A DNA stretch of 64,000 nt from Paenibacillus sp. FSL R7-0345 (GCF_038595055.1 NZ_CP152002.1:5438501-5502500); one strand, 5' to 3'; positions 8,638-17,735 are shown, counted from the stretch's first letter. Program-made: numbers and translations. Notes: generated from the letters alone by a model not told the origin.

Positions 8638-10839
8638 TTAATTACCCGCGGGGGCCGGCCAGCCCATAACAGTCTCTTCCCCGGCTGTCTGCACATAAGC
8701 AGGCAGTTCCCCGCTGTGCAGCAGCCACAATTCATGCAGCGCACGGGTACAGCCGACATACATCAGCTTGGCATCCCAGGCTGCTGCCCCGTAATGGCTT
8801 GTATCGGCATCGGCCAGGATAACGGCATCGAACTCCAGTCCTTTGGACAGATAGACCGGCAGCACTGACAGCCCGCCGTGATACTGCGTCATACTGCCGT
8901 CAATGAGGTGGAGATCTGCAAACTGCCCGGCCAGTTCGGTGTACAGCTCCTCCGCTTCCCGCAGGCTGCGGGTCAGGACAGCAACTGTCCGGTATTCACG
9001 CCCGGACAGTGCCAGGAGCGCCGTTCTGACCGCATGCAGGCGCTCATCCGCTCCTGTAGCCGCCTGAGACGGCTCTGCGCCGTAACCGACCAGCCGGACC
9101 GGATTCCCGCTGCGGAACACCGGTACGGCCAGCAGCGGGCTCTGAACACCCGTTGAGAGAATTCCGTTGGCAAATTCTATGATCTCCATCGTTGAGCGGT
9201 AGCTTCGCGTCAGCGCGTGATAGGCGGTATGCTCAGGCGCGAACAGGGTCTGCATTTCAGCCCATTCGTGCACCCCTTTATAAGCATGGATGCCCTGTGA
9301 CAAATCCCCAAGAATCGTGAAGGAATGGCCTTTCACATACAGATCCAGCACGGCAATCTGAAAAGGCGAGAAATCCTGCGCTTCGTCGATGACAATATGG
9401 TCGAAACGCTCAGTGCCCTCATTACCGCTGAGCAGATAATGGATATAGAGCAGCGGCGGCAGATCTTCCTCACGCAGAATGCCTTTTTTGAGATCCTTCG
9501 CCGTCTCCTTCAGCACCCCCGTGGGGATGAGCTCTGATGCTTCAGCCGGCCAGTCCTCCGGCACCTTGGCAGCGCGGAAGATCTGCTTGTAGATCATCAG
9601 CGGATCATATTTCGGCCATTTGCCGCCATACGTCTTCTCCTTGGATGCAGCCTTCTTCTTCCGTTCCTTCAGCGCAGCCGCTGACGGGCTCTTCTTCAGC
9701 TCCATTTCGATCCAGCGGTGAATCCGCGCCATTACCCGCTCCTTGCGCTTCAGCGGCGGATAAGGGGCGTATTCCTCGTTGTGCCAGCGCAGAATCATCG
9801 AACGGCGCAGCACAGCGCCTTCCCAGGGGCTGAAATCCCCTTCAGGTACCGCTCCCGTCTCCAGCTGCCTGATGGCCGATTCAATCACTTCCATCAGCAC
9901 TGTAGAGCCTTTGAAGCGGCCCGGGGTTTCTTCCGTAATGGCTGGCATACCGCCCTCCGCTTCGAACCAGCGGTTCAGCGTCTCTGCCGTATTCTGTTCG
10001 GGCAGCTCCAGATTCAGCACATTCGCCGCCCAGTCCGGGAACGTGCTCTGGGCAATGTTGCCGACCCCGAGCTCCGGCAGCACATCGGAAATATAATCGA
10101 GGAACATCCGGTTCGGAGCAAAAATAATCATTTTCTCCGCCGATACCTGCTCCTTGTATTGGTACAGCAGGAAAGCCAGCCGGTGCAGAGCGACTGTAGT
10201 TTTACCGCTCCCCGCCACCCCCTGGATGATCAGCGCCGTATTCTTCACCGCACGGATAATTCTGTCCTGCTCCTCCTGAATCGTAGAGACGATGTCGCGG
10301 AGCCGGTTATCCTTGTTCTCACCCAGCCGGTAAACGAGGAATTCATCCGATACCGCCGGTGCGTCGCTGTCCCGGTTGTATGTATCCGCAACCCGTTCCA
10401 GGATCTGCTTGCGGATCACCACGTTGCGTTTCAGATACACGAGCCCTTCAATCAGTCCTTCAGGGGCTTCATAAGAGGCCGGATCGGTTCCTCCGGTAAA
10501 TGAATAAAACAGGCTTGCTACCGGGGCACGCCAGTCAATAACCAGCGGGCGGTCGCTTACCTGCTCACGGTCTACGCCGATTTTGCCGATATACAGGGGC
10601 TGTGGCGCTCCATCGCCGCTGCCCTGGAAATCCAGCCGCCCGAAATAGGGCTCAGGCCGGAGCCTGGCCAGGTCTTTGCGCCGCTGCTCCCTGGAATCCT
10701 CCAGCACCTGCTCCGTATAATCATGTCCGGTATACACCGGGGTATTACGCAGTTTAGTCAGAATCGAATCAATTTCGGTAAGTGTGCTGTTCAGCCTGTC
10801 TTCTTCCTCTTGATAGGCACTTTGAAAGTTGTCCTCCAA
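8638..10839 (-). CDS. helD: HelD-type superfamily 1 helicase (RNA polymerase recycling ATPase)
   Basis: This 733-residue UvrD/Rep-like protein fits Gram-positive HelD, which binds RNA polymerase and uses ATP to clear stalled complexes. The N-terminus is a charged coiled coil (EEEDRLNSTLTEIDSILTKL) as needed to reach the secondary channel. The GKIG/DWRAP region (residues 85-106) comes next. Walker A is GVAGSGKTTVALHR (207-220), motif II is IDEAQDFSPFQ, and the C-terminal RecA domain ends with YVGCTRALHELWLL. The start is TTG at 10839 with AGGAGG 9 nt upstream. It is monocistronic, with its own terminator, and is not part of the B. subtilis gene order at this place. Confidence 0.92.
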   Translation of the reverse strand: MEDNFQSAYQEEEDRLNSTLTEIDSILTKLRNTPVYTGHDYTEQVLEDSREQRRKDLARLRPEPYFGRLDFQGSGDGAPQPLYIGKIGVDREQVSDRPLVIDWRAPVASLFYSFTGGTDPASYEAPEGLIEGLVYLKRNVVIRKQILERVADTYNRDSDAPAVSDEFLVYRLGENKDNRLRDIVSTIQEEQDRIIRAVKNTALIIQGVAGSGKTTVALHRLAFLLYQYKEQVSAEKMIIFAPNRMFLDYISDVLPELGVGNIAQSTFPDWAANVLNLELPEQNTAETLNRWFEAEGGMPAITEETPGRFKGSTVLMEVIESAIRQLETGAVPEGDFSPWEGAVLRRSMILRWHNEEYAPYPPLKRKERVMARIHRWIEMELKKSPSAAALKERKKKAASKEKTYGGKWPKYDPLMIYKQIFRAAKVPEDWPAEASELIPTGVLKETAKDLKKGILREEDLPPLLYIHYLLSGNEGTERFDHIVIDEAQDFSPFQIAVLDLYVKGHSFTILGDLSQGIHAYKGVHEWAEMQTLFAPEHTAYHALTRSYRSTMEIIEFANGILSTGVQSPLLAVPVFRSGNPVRLVGYGAEPSQAATGADERLHAVRTALLALSGREYRTVAVLTRSLREAEELYTELAGQFADLHLIDGSMTQYHGGLSVLPVYLSKGLEFDAVILADADTSHYGAAAWDAKLMYVGCTRALHELWLLHSGELPAYVQTAGEETVMGWPAPAGN

Positions 10840-10985
10840 TTTCAGTTACCTCCTAAAAGTTTATGTGTATAACGATCTGTGCAAAGCTGATAACACTTAC
10901 ACAAAAAGGATACTCATCATAGCACAACAGATGTACAAAATCCAGAATTATCTATCCGGCTAAACGATGTGCTTTCCGCAGCAGT

Positions 10986-12287
10986 TTACCCCATAAAAGC
11001 ATGCAGCACAAAGTTGGCTACAAACAGCCCGGCAATCCCATACAGCGCCGGAGGCACATCCTTGCCTTTCCCCGTAGCCAGCTTAACAATCGGATAGGTG
11101 ATGAAGCCGAACGCCATACCGTCCACAATGCTGTAAGTGAAGGGAATCATGACCATTACCAGAAAAGCCGGGAACAGCTCTGTCATGTCGCTGAGATCCA
11201 TCTCCCGTACGTTCTGGACCATCAAGCCGCCGATGACGATCAGAATTGGGGCGATAGCACTGTCCGGCACATAAGCCAGCAGAGGGATAAACAGGAAAGT
11301 CGCTCCGAACAGCAGTCCGGTAACCAGTGAGGTCAGGCCGGATTTGCCGCCTGCCGCGATGCCTGCAGTTGATTCTGCCGCTGCAACTACCGGACTGCTG
11401 CCGAACAGGCCTGCTGCAATGTTGGCGATAGAGAGCGCCCGCAGGCTGCTCTTGAACCGTTCCGGCCGTCCGGCCATCAGTGTCTGCGAGGAGATCAGCC
11501 CGATATTTTCAAAGACAACAATCAGCAGCAGCAGGAATACGGCAATCCAGAACACCAGGCTGACCATTCCGCTCCAGTCCATACCGGCAAAAACATCACC
11601 ATAGCCAGTGAATACATGGCCTGATTCTGTTGTTTCCGGCTTATGCGCAGCCCCTAGCAGATAGGCAAGTCCCGTGCCGGCAATCATGCTGATCAGCAGC
11701 CCGCCGCGCGTTCCGCGGATAAACAGCACCAGCGCCAGAATAAGCGTTACACAGGAAGTGATAACCGCCGGATCACTAAAATGGCCGATAGCCACAAAGG
11801 TAGTCCGGTGGGCGATCACAATTCCGCTTTTCTGCAGGCCGATAAAGGTCAGAAACAGCCCGATCCCGACCGTGATCGCATGCTGCAGGTTATGGGGAAT
11901 CGCTTCGCTGAGAATCCGGTACAGCGATGTGAACGCAACGACTGCAAACAGCACGCCGGTTACCACCACTACCGCCAGCGCTTCGCGCCAGTCCAGCTTC
12001 ATCGAATGGACCAGGGTATAGGTGAAGAAGGCGTTGATCCCCATGCCCGGCACCACAATAATCGGCGTTTTGCCGCCAAAGGCCATCAGCAGGCAGCCTG
12101 TGACCGCAGTCAGCAGTGTAGCTACCATCCCCGCTCTAAGCGGCATGCCTGCATCATGCAGAATGGCCGCATTGACCATCACAATATATACAGAGGCAAA
12201 ATACGACAGGATTCCTGCAGCCCATTCCCGTTTCCAGTTATCGCCCGGCTCCAGTCCCACGCTCTTCCGCCAAAAATTCGAGTTCAT
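10986..12287 (-). CDS. NCS2-family purine permease, AzgA type (PbuG/PbuO-like)
   Basis: A 433-residue membrane protein with about 12-14 hydrophobic segments, likely a proton symporter for guanine/hypoxanthine or adenine. The start MNSNFWRKSVGLEPGDNWKR and the pore helix region with GMGINAFFTYTLVHSMKLDW match the AzgA branch of NCS2. A later SSPVVAAAESTAGIAAGGKS segment carries the conserved substrate-site glutamate. I chose the ATG at 12287, which has TGGAGG 8 nt upstream; the open frame continues to 12413 but there crosses the tcdA terminator. No purine riboswitch fits into the ~75-bp leader. Exact base specificity is not decidable here. Confidence 0.9.
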   Translation of the reverse strand: MNSNFWRKSVGLEPGDNWKREWAAGILSYFASVYIVMVNAAILHDAGMPLRAGMVATLLTAVTGCLLMAFGGKTPIIVVPGMGINAFFTYTLVHSMKLDWREALAVVVVTGVLFAVVAFTSLYRILSEAIPHNLQHAITVGIGLFLTFIGLQKSGIVIAHRTTFVAIGHFSDPAVITSCVTLILALVLFIRGTRGGLLISMIAGTGLAYLLGAAHKPETTESGHVFTGYGDVFAGMDWSGMVSLVFWIAVFLLLLIVVFENIGLISSQTLMAGRPERFKSSLRALSIANIAAGLFGSSPVVAAAESTAGIAAGGKSGLTSLVTGLLFGATFLFIPLLAYVPDSAIAPILIVIGGLMVQNVREMDLSDMTELFPAFLVMVMIPFTYSIVDGMAFGFITYPIVKLATGKGKDVPPALYGIAGLFVANFVLHAFMG

Positions 12288-12363
12288 TGTAAAACCTCCA
12301 CAGATTGTTAAGTTCCGCTGGCTATTACCCGGTTTTAAAGACTTGTAACCGGCAAACCGCAAT

Positions 12364-12403
12364 AAAAGGGCGTGCAGCCGGATAACCGGCTGCTTACGCC
12401 CTT
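12364..12403 (-). terminator. intrinsic terminator at the end of the hisS-aspS-tcdA operon
   Basis: AAGGGCGT pairs with ACGCCCTT and GCAGCCGG with CCGGCTGC around an ATAA loop. On the minus strand TTTTATTG follows. It lies 36 bp after the tcdA stop. Confidence 0.88.
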
Positions 12404-12439
12404 CGTCCACCATTCATTTATTTGTAGCCGTAGCCCATT

Positions 12440-13195
12440 TTATACGTTAACGCCGCCGGCTTTCAGCAGATCGTTAACAGCTACACTGACCATAATCAGG
12501 CCGACAACCGGCGGTACGTACGAATTGCTCGCCGGCGGCTGCTTGGCTTTACGGCGGTCCGGTGCATCAGCCGGAACGATCTGTTCCGTTACATCCACAC
12601 GCGGCTTCACCGGTACTTCAGTTGAGAAGACAACCTTGACGCCTTTTTTGATGCCGTCTTTGCGCAGCTTTTGCCGGATTACGCGGGCAATCGGGTCCAT
12701 TTCCGTTTTGGAAATGTCGGCTACCTTAAAGCGCGTAGGGTCCATTTTGTTGGCTGCGCCCATACTGGAAATCATCTGAATGCCTCTGGACAGGCATTCC
12801 TTGATCAGATGGATTTTGTAGATAATCGTATCCGATGCATCAATGACAAAATCCGGTTTAAGGTTGAACAGCTCCTCATAGGTTTCATCTGTATAAAACA
12901 TGTTGAGGGCAATGGCTTCAATTTCCGGATTGATCAGCTTAACACGTTCCACCATCAGATCAGCCTTTTTCTGGCCGATTGTGGTGGTGAGCGCATGAAT
13001 CTGGCGGTTGATATTGGTGATATCGACCGCATCCTTGTCGATCAGGATAATTCTGCCGACACCTGAGCGGGCCAGTGCTTCAACAGCCATGGCTCCGACG
13101 CCGCCAATTCCCAGCACTGCTACGGTGCTGTTCTTGAGAATTTCCAGACCCTCCGGCCCGATGGCCAGCTCTGTACGCGAGAACTGATGCAGCAT
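12440..13195 (-). CDS. tcdA: tRNA threonylcarbamoyladenosine dehydratase TcdA (CsdL/YrvM)
   Basis: This 251-residue E1-like enzyme uses ATP to cyclise the N6-threonylcarbamoyl group at A37 of ANN-decoding tRNAs (t6A to ct6A). The Rossmann ATP-binding loop is VLGIGGVGAMAVEALARSG near the N-terminus, followed by DKDAVDITNINRQIHAL, the conserved nucleotide-contact stretch. Later come DASDTIIYKIHL and SSMGAANKMDPTRFKVADIS. The ATG at 13195 has AAAGGAGG upstream; the open frame extends further but without a better start. It is the third gene of the hisS-aspS operon and the yrvM counterpart. Confidence 0.94.
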   Translation of the reverse strand: MLHQFSRTELAIGPEGLEILKNSTVAVLGIGGVGAMAVEALARSGVGRIILIDKDAVDITNINRQIHALTTTIGQKKADLMVERVKLINPEIEAIALNMFYTDETYEELFNLKPDFVIDASDTIIYKIHLIKECLSRGIQMISSMGAANKMDPTRFKVADISKTEMDPIARVIRQKLRKDGIKKGVKVVFSTEVPVKPRVDVTEQIVPADAPDRRKAKQPPASNSYVPPVVGLIMVSVAVNDLLKAGGVNV

Positions 13196-13273
13196 AAGGT
13201 TCACGCCTCCTTTATTATGCGGCCTGCGGAGCCGCTTCTTGCCTGTCCGCTGCTCCGCAGGCATGTAGTTTAG

Positions 13274-15052
13274 TTAGTTTTTCACTTTTTCCGGCTTCGG
13301 CGCCAGCTTTATATGCAGCTGCTCCAGCTGTGCAGCATCAACCGGGGACGGTGCATCCATCAGAAGGTCGGTTGCACTTGCCGTTTTCGGGAAGGCAATC
13401 GTTTCACGCAGGTTCGTGCGTCCGGCCAGCAGCATTACCAGACGGTCAAAACCGAAGGCAATCCCGCCGTGCGGAGGCGTGCCGTATTCGAACGCATCCA
13501 TCAGGTAACCAAACTTCTCATAAGCCACTTCAGGCGAGAAGCCCAGTGCTTCGAACATTTTTTCCTGAACATCGCGCTTGTAGATACGCTGGGAGCCGCC
13601 GCCCACTTCATAACCGTTAAGTACGATATCGTAGGCCTGTGCACGGATCGCACCAGGATCGGTATCGAACAGGTGCAGGTCCTCGTCCATCGGACGGGTG
13701 AACGGATGATGCTCAGCTACATAACGTTTCTGTTCTTCATCGTAGCCCAGCAGCGGGAACTCAGTAACCCAGGCAAATTTGAACACACTGTCATCAATCA
13801 GGCCCAGCTGGCGGCCAATCTTCAGGCGCAGGGCACCCAGTACATCGGCAACTACCTTTTTGTTGTCAGCGGAGAAGAGCAGAAGGTCGCCATCTTCAGC
13901 ACCAGTACGTTCTTTTACAGCAGCAATTTCTTCTTCAGTGAAGAATTTAACGATCGGGCCTTTGAATTCCCCGTCCTTCACCTGAATCCAGGCCAGCCCC
14001 TTCGCACCGTAACGTGCAGCATAAGGTCCGAGATCGTCGATTTCCTTACGTGTCCAGGTTCCGCAGCCTTTGGCGTTGAGAACCTTCACTTCGCCGCCTT
14101 TTTCAATAACGGAAGCAAAGACCTTCACACCGCTGCTGGCAACGATATCGTTCATTTCAATAAGCTCCAGGCCAAAGCGCAGATCCGGCTTATCTGAACC
14201 GTATTTGCCGATCGCTTCGGCATAGGTGAGACGCTGGAACGGCACAGCCACTTCCACGCCGATTGTTTCCTTCAGCAGACGCTGCATCAGCGTTTCCATC
14301 ATGCCAAGCAGCTCATCCTGCGGCACGAATGAAGTCTCGATGTCGACCTGCGTGAATTCCGGCTGGCGGTCAGCACGCAGATCCTCATCGCGGAAGCAGC
14401 GGGCGATCTGGTAGTAGCGCTCGATGCCGCCGACCATAAGCAGCTGCTTGTAAATCTGCGGCGATTGCGGCAGTGCGAAGAATTCGCCTTCATGCACCCG
14501 GCTTGGCACCAGATAATCGCGTGCGCCTTCCGGGGAGCTTTTAGTCAGAATCGGTGTTTCTACATCAATAAATCCTTCACCGTCCAGGAAATCGCGGAAA
14601 ATCTTCGCCGCTTTCGAACGGAGCAGCAGCGTCTTGTGCATTTCCGGACGGCGCAGGTCAAGGTAACGGTATTTCATCCGCAGCGACTCATCCACTTCCA
14701 CGCCGTCTTCGATGAAGAACGGAGGGGTTTTGGCGGCATTCAGCACTTCGATTTCCGTGATTTGCACTTCAATCTCACCGGTCGGCAGGTTGCGGTTCAC
14801 TGTTTCTTCATCTCTCTTAACAACTTTACCCGTAACGGAGAGCACGTATTCACTGCGTACCTTATCGGCGATTTGCAGTGCTTCACCGGAATAATCCGGG
14901 TTGAACACGATTTGTACAATACCGGTACGGTCGCGCAGATCAATGAACAGCACGCCTCCAAGGTCACGGCGTGTCTGTACCCAGCCGTTCAGTGTTACAG
15001 TCTGGCCGATCTGTTCCGGCGTTAATTGTCCGCAATGATGACTTCTACTCAT
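13274..15052 (-). CDS. aspS: aspartyl-tRNA synthetase
   Basis: A 592-residue class II synthetase of bacterial type. The N-terminal OB-fold anticodon-binding domain spans about 1-105 (TLNGWVQTRRDLGGVLFIDL). The catalytic core has motif 2 around YQIARCFRDEDLRADRQPEF, the bacterial GAD insertion (about 300-400), and motif 3 with YGTPPHGGIAFGFDRL. It lies 45 bp after hisS and before tcdA and is controlled with hisS by the upstream T-box. Whether it is Asp-specific or also charges tRNA-Asn cannot be told from sequence alone. Confidence 0.97.
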   Translation of the reverse strand: MSRSHHCGQLTPEQIGQTVTLNGWVQTRRDLGGVLFIDLRDRTGIVQIVFNPDYSGEALQIADKVRSEYVLSVTGKVVKRDEETVNRNLPTGEIEVQITEIEVLNAAKTPPFFIEDGVEVDESLRMKYRYLDLRRPEMHKTLLLRSKAAKIFRDFLDGEGFIDVETPILTKSSPEGARDYLVPSRVHEGEFFALPQSPQIYKQLLMVGGIERYYQIARCFRDEDLRADRQPEFTQVDIETSFVPQDELLGMMETLMQRLLKETIGVEVAVPFQRLTYAEAIGKYGSDKPDLRFGLELIEMNDIVASSGVKVFASVIEKGGEVKVLNAKGCGTWTRKEIDDLGPYAARYGAKGLAWIQVKDGEFKGPIVKFFTEEEIAAVKERTGAEDGDLLLFSADNKKVVADVLGALRLKIGRQLGLIDDSVFKFAWVTEFPLLGYDEEQKRYVAEHHPFTRPMDEDLHLFDTDPGAIRAQAYDIVLNGYEVGGGSQRIYKRDVQEKMFEALGFSPEVAYEKFGYLMDAFEYGTPPHGGIAFGFDRLVMLLAGRTNLRETIAFPKTASATDLLMDAPSPVDAAQLEQLHIKLAPKPEKVKN

Positions 15053-15097
15053 AATTTATCCTACCCTTTCATGGTTAAAATACGTGTTAGCCGGTTT

Positions 15098-16351
15098 TTA
15101 GACCAGCGCCTGCGCCAGCTCTTCCAGCTTGACTGTCTTCTGCTCACCTGTCTCCATTGACTTCAGGGCAATGACTCCGCTGTTCAGCTCGTCTTCGCCC
15201 AGAATCGCCGTATACCGCGCTGACATACGGTCGGCCGACTTCATCTGCGCCTTCATTTTACGGCCGAGATAGTCGCGTTCTGCAGAGAAGCCCTGGCTGC
15301 GCAGCAGGAACAGCTGCTTCGTAATTTCCTGATCCGCAGCCTCTCCCAGCGCCACGAAATACACATCCAGCGGTTTCACAGTTTCCAGCTCCACGCCCTG
15401 GCTCTCCAGAATCAGCAGGATCCGCTCCAGCCCGATTCCGAAGCCGATGCCCGGCTGATCCGGTCCGCCGATTTCTTCCACCAGGCCGTTGTAGCGGCCG
15501 CCTCCGCCGACTGTATCGATGGAGCCGATGCCGGCTGCTTTATATTCAAACGCGGTATGCGTGTAATAATCAAGTCCGCGGACCAGACGGGGATTGATGC
15601 TGTACTCAACGCCCATGGTATCGAGGTGTGTCTTGACCTTTTCAAAATGGGTAGTGCACTCTTCATCAAGACTGTCCAGAATGGACGGCGCACCGCCGAA
15701 TTTATCCTGGTCAACCTTGCAGTCGAGCACCCGCAGCGGATTGCGTTCCATCCGGCGCTGGCAGTCACTGCACAGAGAATCGCGCATCGGTCTCAGGAAA
15801 TCCAGCAGCTTCTCACGGTAGGCGGCACGGCTTGGCGCATTACCCACGGAGTTCAGCTCGACTCTGACTTCTTTGAGGCCGAGATCTTTGTAAAACTGAT
15901 ATCCCAGCGAGATCACTTCCGCATCAATGGCCGGATCCACTGCGCCGAACGCCTCAATGCCGAACTGGTGGAACTGCCGGTATCTTCCCGCCTGCGGACG
16001 CTCATAACGGAACATCGGGCCGATGTAATACAGCTTGCTGGCATCCGGCTCGCCGTACAGCTTGTTCTGCACATAAGCGCGCACAACGCCAGCGGTTCCT
16101 TCCGGACGGAGCGCCAAATCACGGTCGCCTTTATCCTTGAAGGTGTACATTTCGCCTTCCACAATATCCGTTGTTTCACCGACACCGCGCTCAAACAATC
16201 CGGTGTGCTCAAACATCGGTGTGCGGATCTCCCGGTAATTGAACCGGCGGCAGAGATCTCTGGCCTTGCCTTCAACATACTGCCATTTCTCTACAGCACC
16301 TGGAAGCACATCCTGTGTACCTGTAGGTTTCTCGAATCTTTCTTTAGCCAC
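15098..16351 (-). CDS. hisS: histidyl-tRNA synthetase
   Basis: A 417-residue class II synthetase of standard length. The N-terminus has KPTGTQDVLPG; motif 2 is MFRYERPQAGRYRQFHQFG; the histidine-A signature is LVRGLDYYTHTAFE; motif 3 is PGIGFGIGLERILL. The C-terminal anticodon domain covers about the last 95 residues. The start is GTG at 16351 behind AGGAGGG. It is the first gene of the operon, and its leader contains a T-box and a further long hairpin. Confidence 0.97.
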   Translation of the reverse strand: MAKERFEKPTGTQDVLPGAVEKWQYVEGKARDLCRRFNYREIRTPMFEHTGLFERGVGETTDIVEGEMYTFKDKGDRDLALRPEGTAGVVRAYVQNKLYGEPDASKLYYIGPMFRYERPQAGRYRQFHQFGIEAFGAVDPAIDAEVISLGYQFYKDLGLKEVRVELNSVGNAPSRAAYREKLLDFLRPMRDSLCSDCQRRMERNPLRVLDCKVDQDKFGGAPSILDSLDEECTTHFEKVKTHLDTMGVEYSINPRLVRGLDYYTHTAFEYKAAGIGSIDTVGGGGRYNGLVEEIGGPDQPGIGFGIGLERILLILESQGVELETVKPLDVYFVALGEAADQEITKQLFLLRSQGFSAERDYLGRKMKAQMKSADRMSARYTAILGEDELNSGVIALKSMETGEQKTVKLEELAQALV

Positions 16352-16468
16352 AGCCTATCCCTCCTGAAAATAACCCCTCTTGCTTAACATGCTTATACCT
16401 TAGTCTGCACAGTTTCAAGTAGAAACGGCTTCGCCGTCCTTCAGAGAAGGCGGCAACCGGTCCTGCGA

Positions 16469-16517
16469 GAAATATCAGACCTGTATAAGTCCTTAGACTT
16501 ATACGTTCTGATATTTC
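16469..16517. repeat. long inverted repeat in the hisS leader, after the T-box terminator
   Basis: GAAATATCAGA (469-479) pairs with TCTGATATTTC (507-517), and GTATAAGTC (483-491) with GACTTATAC (496-504), giving ~20 bp with a 4-nt loop and a small internal bulge. It abuts the T-tail of the T-box terminator, so it is transcribed only on read-through. A further short hairpin (ACGGC/GCCGT) lies at about 16427-16438. The whole 16400-16517 block looks like an inserted intergenic element; its function is unknown. Confidence 0.6.
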
Positions 16518-16885
16518 AAAAAAAGCAAAAAATCCCTCGCCTCTGTTCATTACAAACAGGGACGAGGGATTATCATAAACGATTATTCACCCGTGGTACC
16601 ACCCACATTCCGGATTCATTCACCATAATTGAATCCGCTCTAAGCGGTTAACGCCCGCCTACGCGCTCCGGCTACTGATCTCAGGCACTTAAGCTGCCTT
16701 GCGTTCGCCGTGCGTTCTCGGGGAAGTCATTCATCCGGTCATCAACAGAATCCTTACAGCCGTGCCGAAGCGGGTATAGCGCCTACATTAAGGGCGATAG
16801 CCGGTTCTGCGGGGATTCCTCTCTGGGGTCGTGGTTCTCGGATTACTTGGTCCCGTCATCAAAACATTATAAACATTTCGTATAT
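16518..16885 (-). promoter_or_regulatory. T-box riboswitch leader of hisS-aspS-tcdA
   Basis: On the minus strand the leader contains the T-box core GGGTGGTACCACGG (16604-16591), which pairs with the 3' end of uncharged tRNA. It is followed by a terminator stem at 16531-16571 (AATCCCTCG with CGAGGGATT) and a T-rich tail. Upstream are the AGTA motif and an AGAGAGG element expected for stem I. The most likely specifier codon, in the 3' side of the stem I loop, is GAC (16740-16738), meaning tRNA-Asp; no CAC (His) codon is seen in that position. High uncharged tRNA should allow read-through into hisS. Specifier assignment is tentative. Confidence 0.9.
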
Positions 16886-16891
16886 TGTTAG

Positions 16892-16920
16892 ATTCTACTG
16901 AACCACTGCGCTAAAGTCAA
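16892..16920 (-). promoter_or_regulatory. predicted sigma-A promoter of the T-box leader
   Basis: TTGACT (16920-16915), a 17-bp spacer and TAGAAT (16897-16892) on the minus strand. A second TATAAT at 16871-16866 lacks a convincing -35 element. Confidence 0.7.
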
Positions 16921-16965
16921 GGAAGGAAATAAAATTTTATGTGAATTTTGAGGAGTACGTTCTAA

Positions 16966-17003
16966 TAAAAAAAAAGTGACCTGCAGCCGATTGCTGCAGG
17001 TCC
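16966..17003 (-). terminator. strong terminator without an obvious gene of its own
   Basis: GACCTGCAGC pairs with GCTGCAGGTC around a 5-nt loop, and on the minus strand nine T residues follow. A separate terminator already ends the gene at 17286, so this one may be a back-up or may end a short unannotated transcript from 17010-17200. Confidence 0.75.
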
Positions 17004-17202
17004 ATCATCATATATTATAAAAAAGGGGGTCATGCTTCTATTATAGACACCCTATATTAAGGATTCATGAATGCAATATTACGGTTGTATTACAGAAAAG
17101 AAAGCGTTTTATTTAGTGGGACATTCTCTGTCCGCCGCAGCACAAACATACTTTACACCACGGCACTCTGAGCTGTCCAGTGATTTTTTGTTATATATAA
17201 AT

Positions 17203-17236
17203 AGCCCCGGACAATCCGTATGGACCGTCCGGGGCT
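17203..17236 (-). terminator. terminator of the 17286 gene
   Basis: AGCCCCGGAC pairs with GTCCGGGGCT. The tail on the minus strand (ATTTATATATAAC) is AT-rich but not a clean T-run. It is about 50 bp after the stop at 17286. Confidence 0.7.
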
Positions 17237-17285
17237 GCTGTAGACCGCGGACTGCGAAGCAGTCAACAGTTCAGTCTTCCCTGTA

Positions 17286-17735
17286 TTATTCAAATACCTC
17301 AACATAAGCATGCTTGCCGCGCAATGTCTCTACAACCTCATTATAGTGCTCCTCTGAAGTCTTCAGGGACATTACAATATGCACATCGCTCAGGTCGACG
17401 TCCTCGTTAACATCTGTGTCACGCAGAATGTCATTGTCTGCGTCAACATCGGAGCGTCTCAGCCCCTCATCCTCGTCGTTGACTGCCGCCGGAACCACTG
17501 CCGCTCCGCTCAAGGCGCCCGCCGTTCCTGCCACGCCCATTGTCCCGCCGGTAATCACTGAATTGTTGTACGGAACTAGCGGCAAAAGAAGATTCGGTCT
17601 GCGGTCCCTGCCGGAATCCAAGGGGTCTGTCAGCGGGGAAATTTCCAGCGCCTCCACACTGAATGGAATCAATGCCGTTTTAGCGCCTTCTGCTTCACTT
17701 TCCGTTCTGAAATAAGCCTGAATTCTTCTGGTCAT
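17286..17735 (-). CDS. unknown small protein with a glycine-rich hydrophobic centre
   Basis: A 149-residue protein I do not recognise. It begins MTRRIQAYFRTESEAEGAKT, has a central Gly/Ala-rich hydrophobic stretch (GGTMGVAGTAGALSGAAVV) that could be a glycine-zipper membrane hairpin, then a very acidic region (DEDEGLRRSDVDADND) and a C-terminal beta-alpha piece ending VEVFE. The two ends resemble the two halves of a ferredoxin-like fold split by the insert, as in YflT-type stress proteins; this is only a guess. The ATG at 17735 has AAGGAGGG. It lies 28 bp after the DJ-1 gene, so both are probably one operon. Confidence 0.75.
   Translation of the reverse strand: MTRRIQAYFRTESEAEGAKTALIPFSVEALEISPLTDPLDSGRDRRPNLLLPLVPYNNSVITGGTMGVAGTAGALSGAAVVPAAVNDEDEGLRRSDVDADNDILRDTDVNEDVDLSDVHIVMSLKTSEEHYNEVVETLRGKHAYVEVFE

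Noticed and set aside
10840..10985. Riboswitch or promoter between helD and the permease
   Set aside because: The gap is only 146 bp and I saw no conserved purine-riboswitch core or clear promoter.
12288..12363. Purine riboswitch in front of the NCS2 permease
   Set aside because: The leader is about 75 bp, too short for the aptamer plus a terminator, and it contains no conserved three-way-junction motifs.
12288..12413. Longer N-terminus for the purine permease
   Set aside because: It would cross the tcdA terminator, and the ATG at 12287 has a clear GGAGG.
17071..17307. Plus-strand open frame of 78 codons
   Set aside because: It crosses the terminator hairpin at 17203 and has no ribosome site or similarity.
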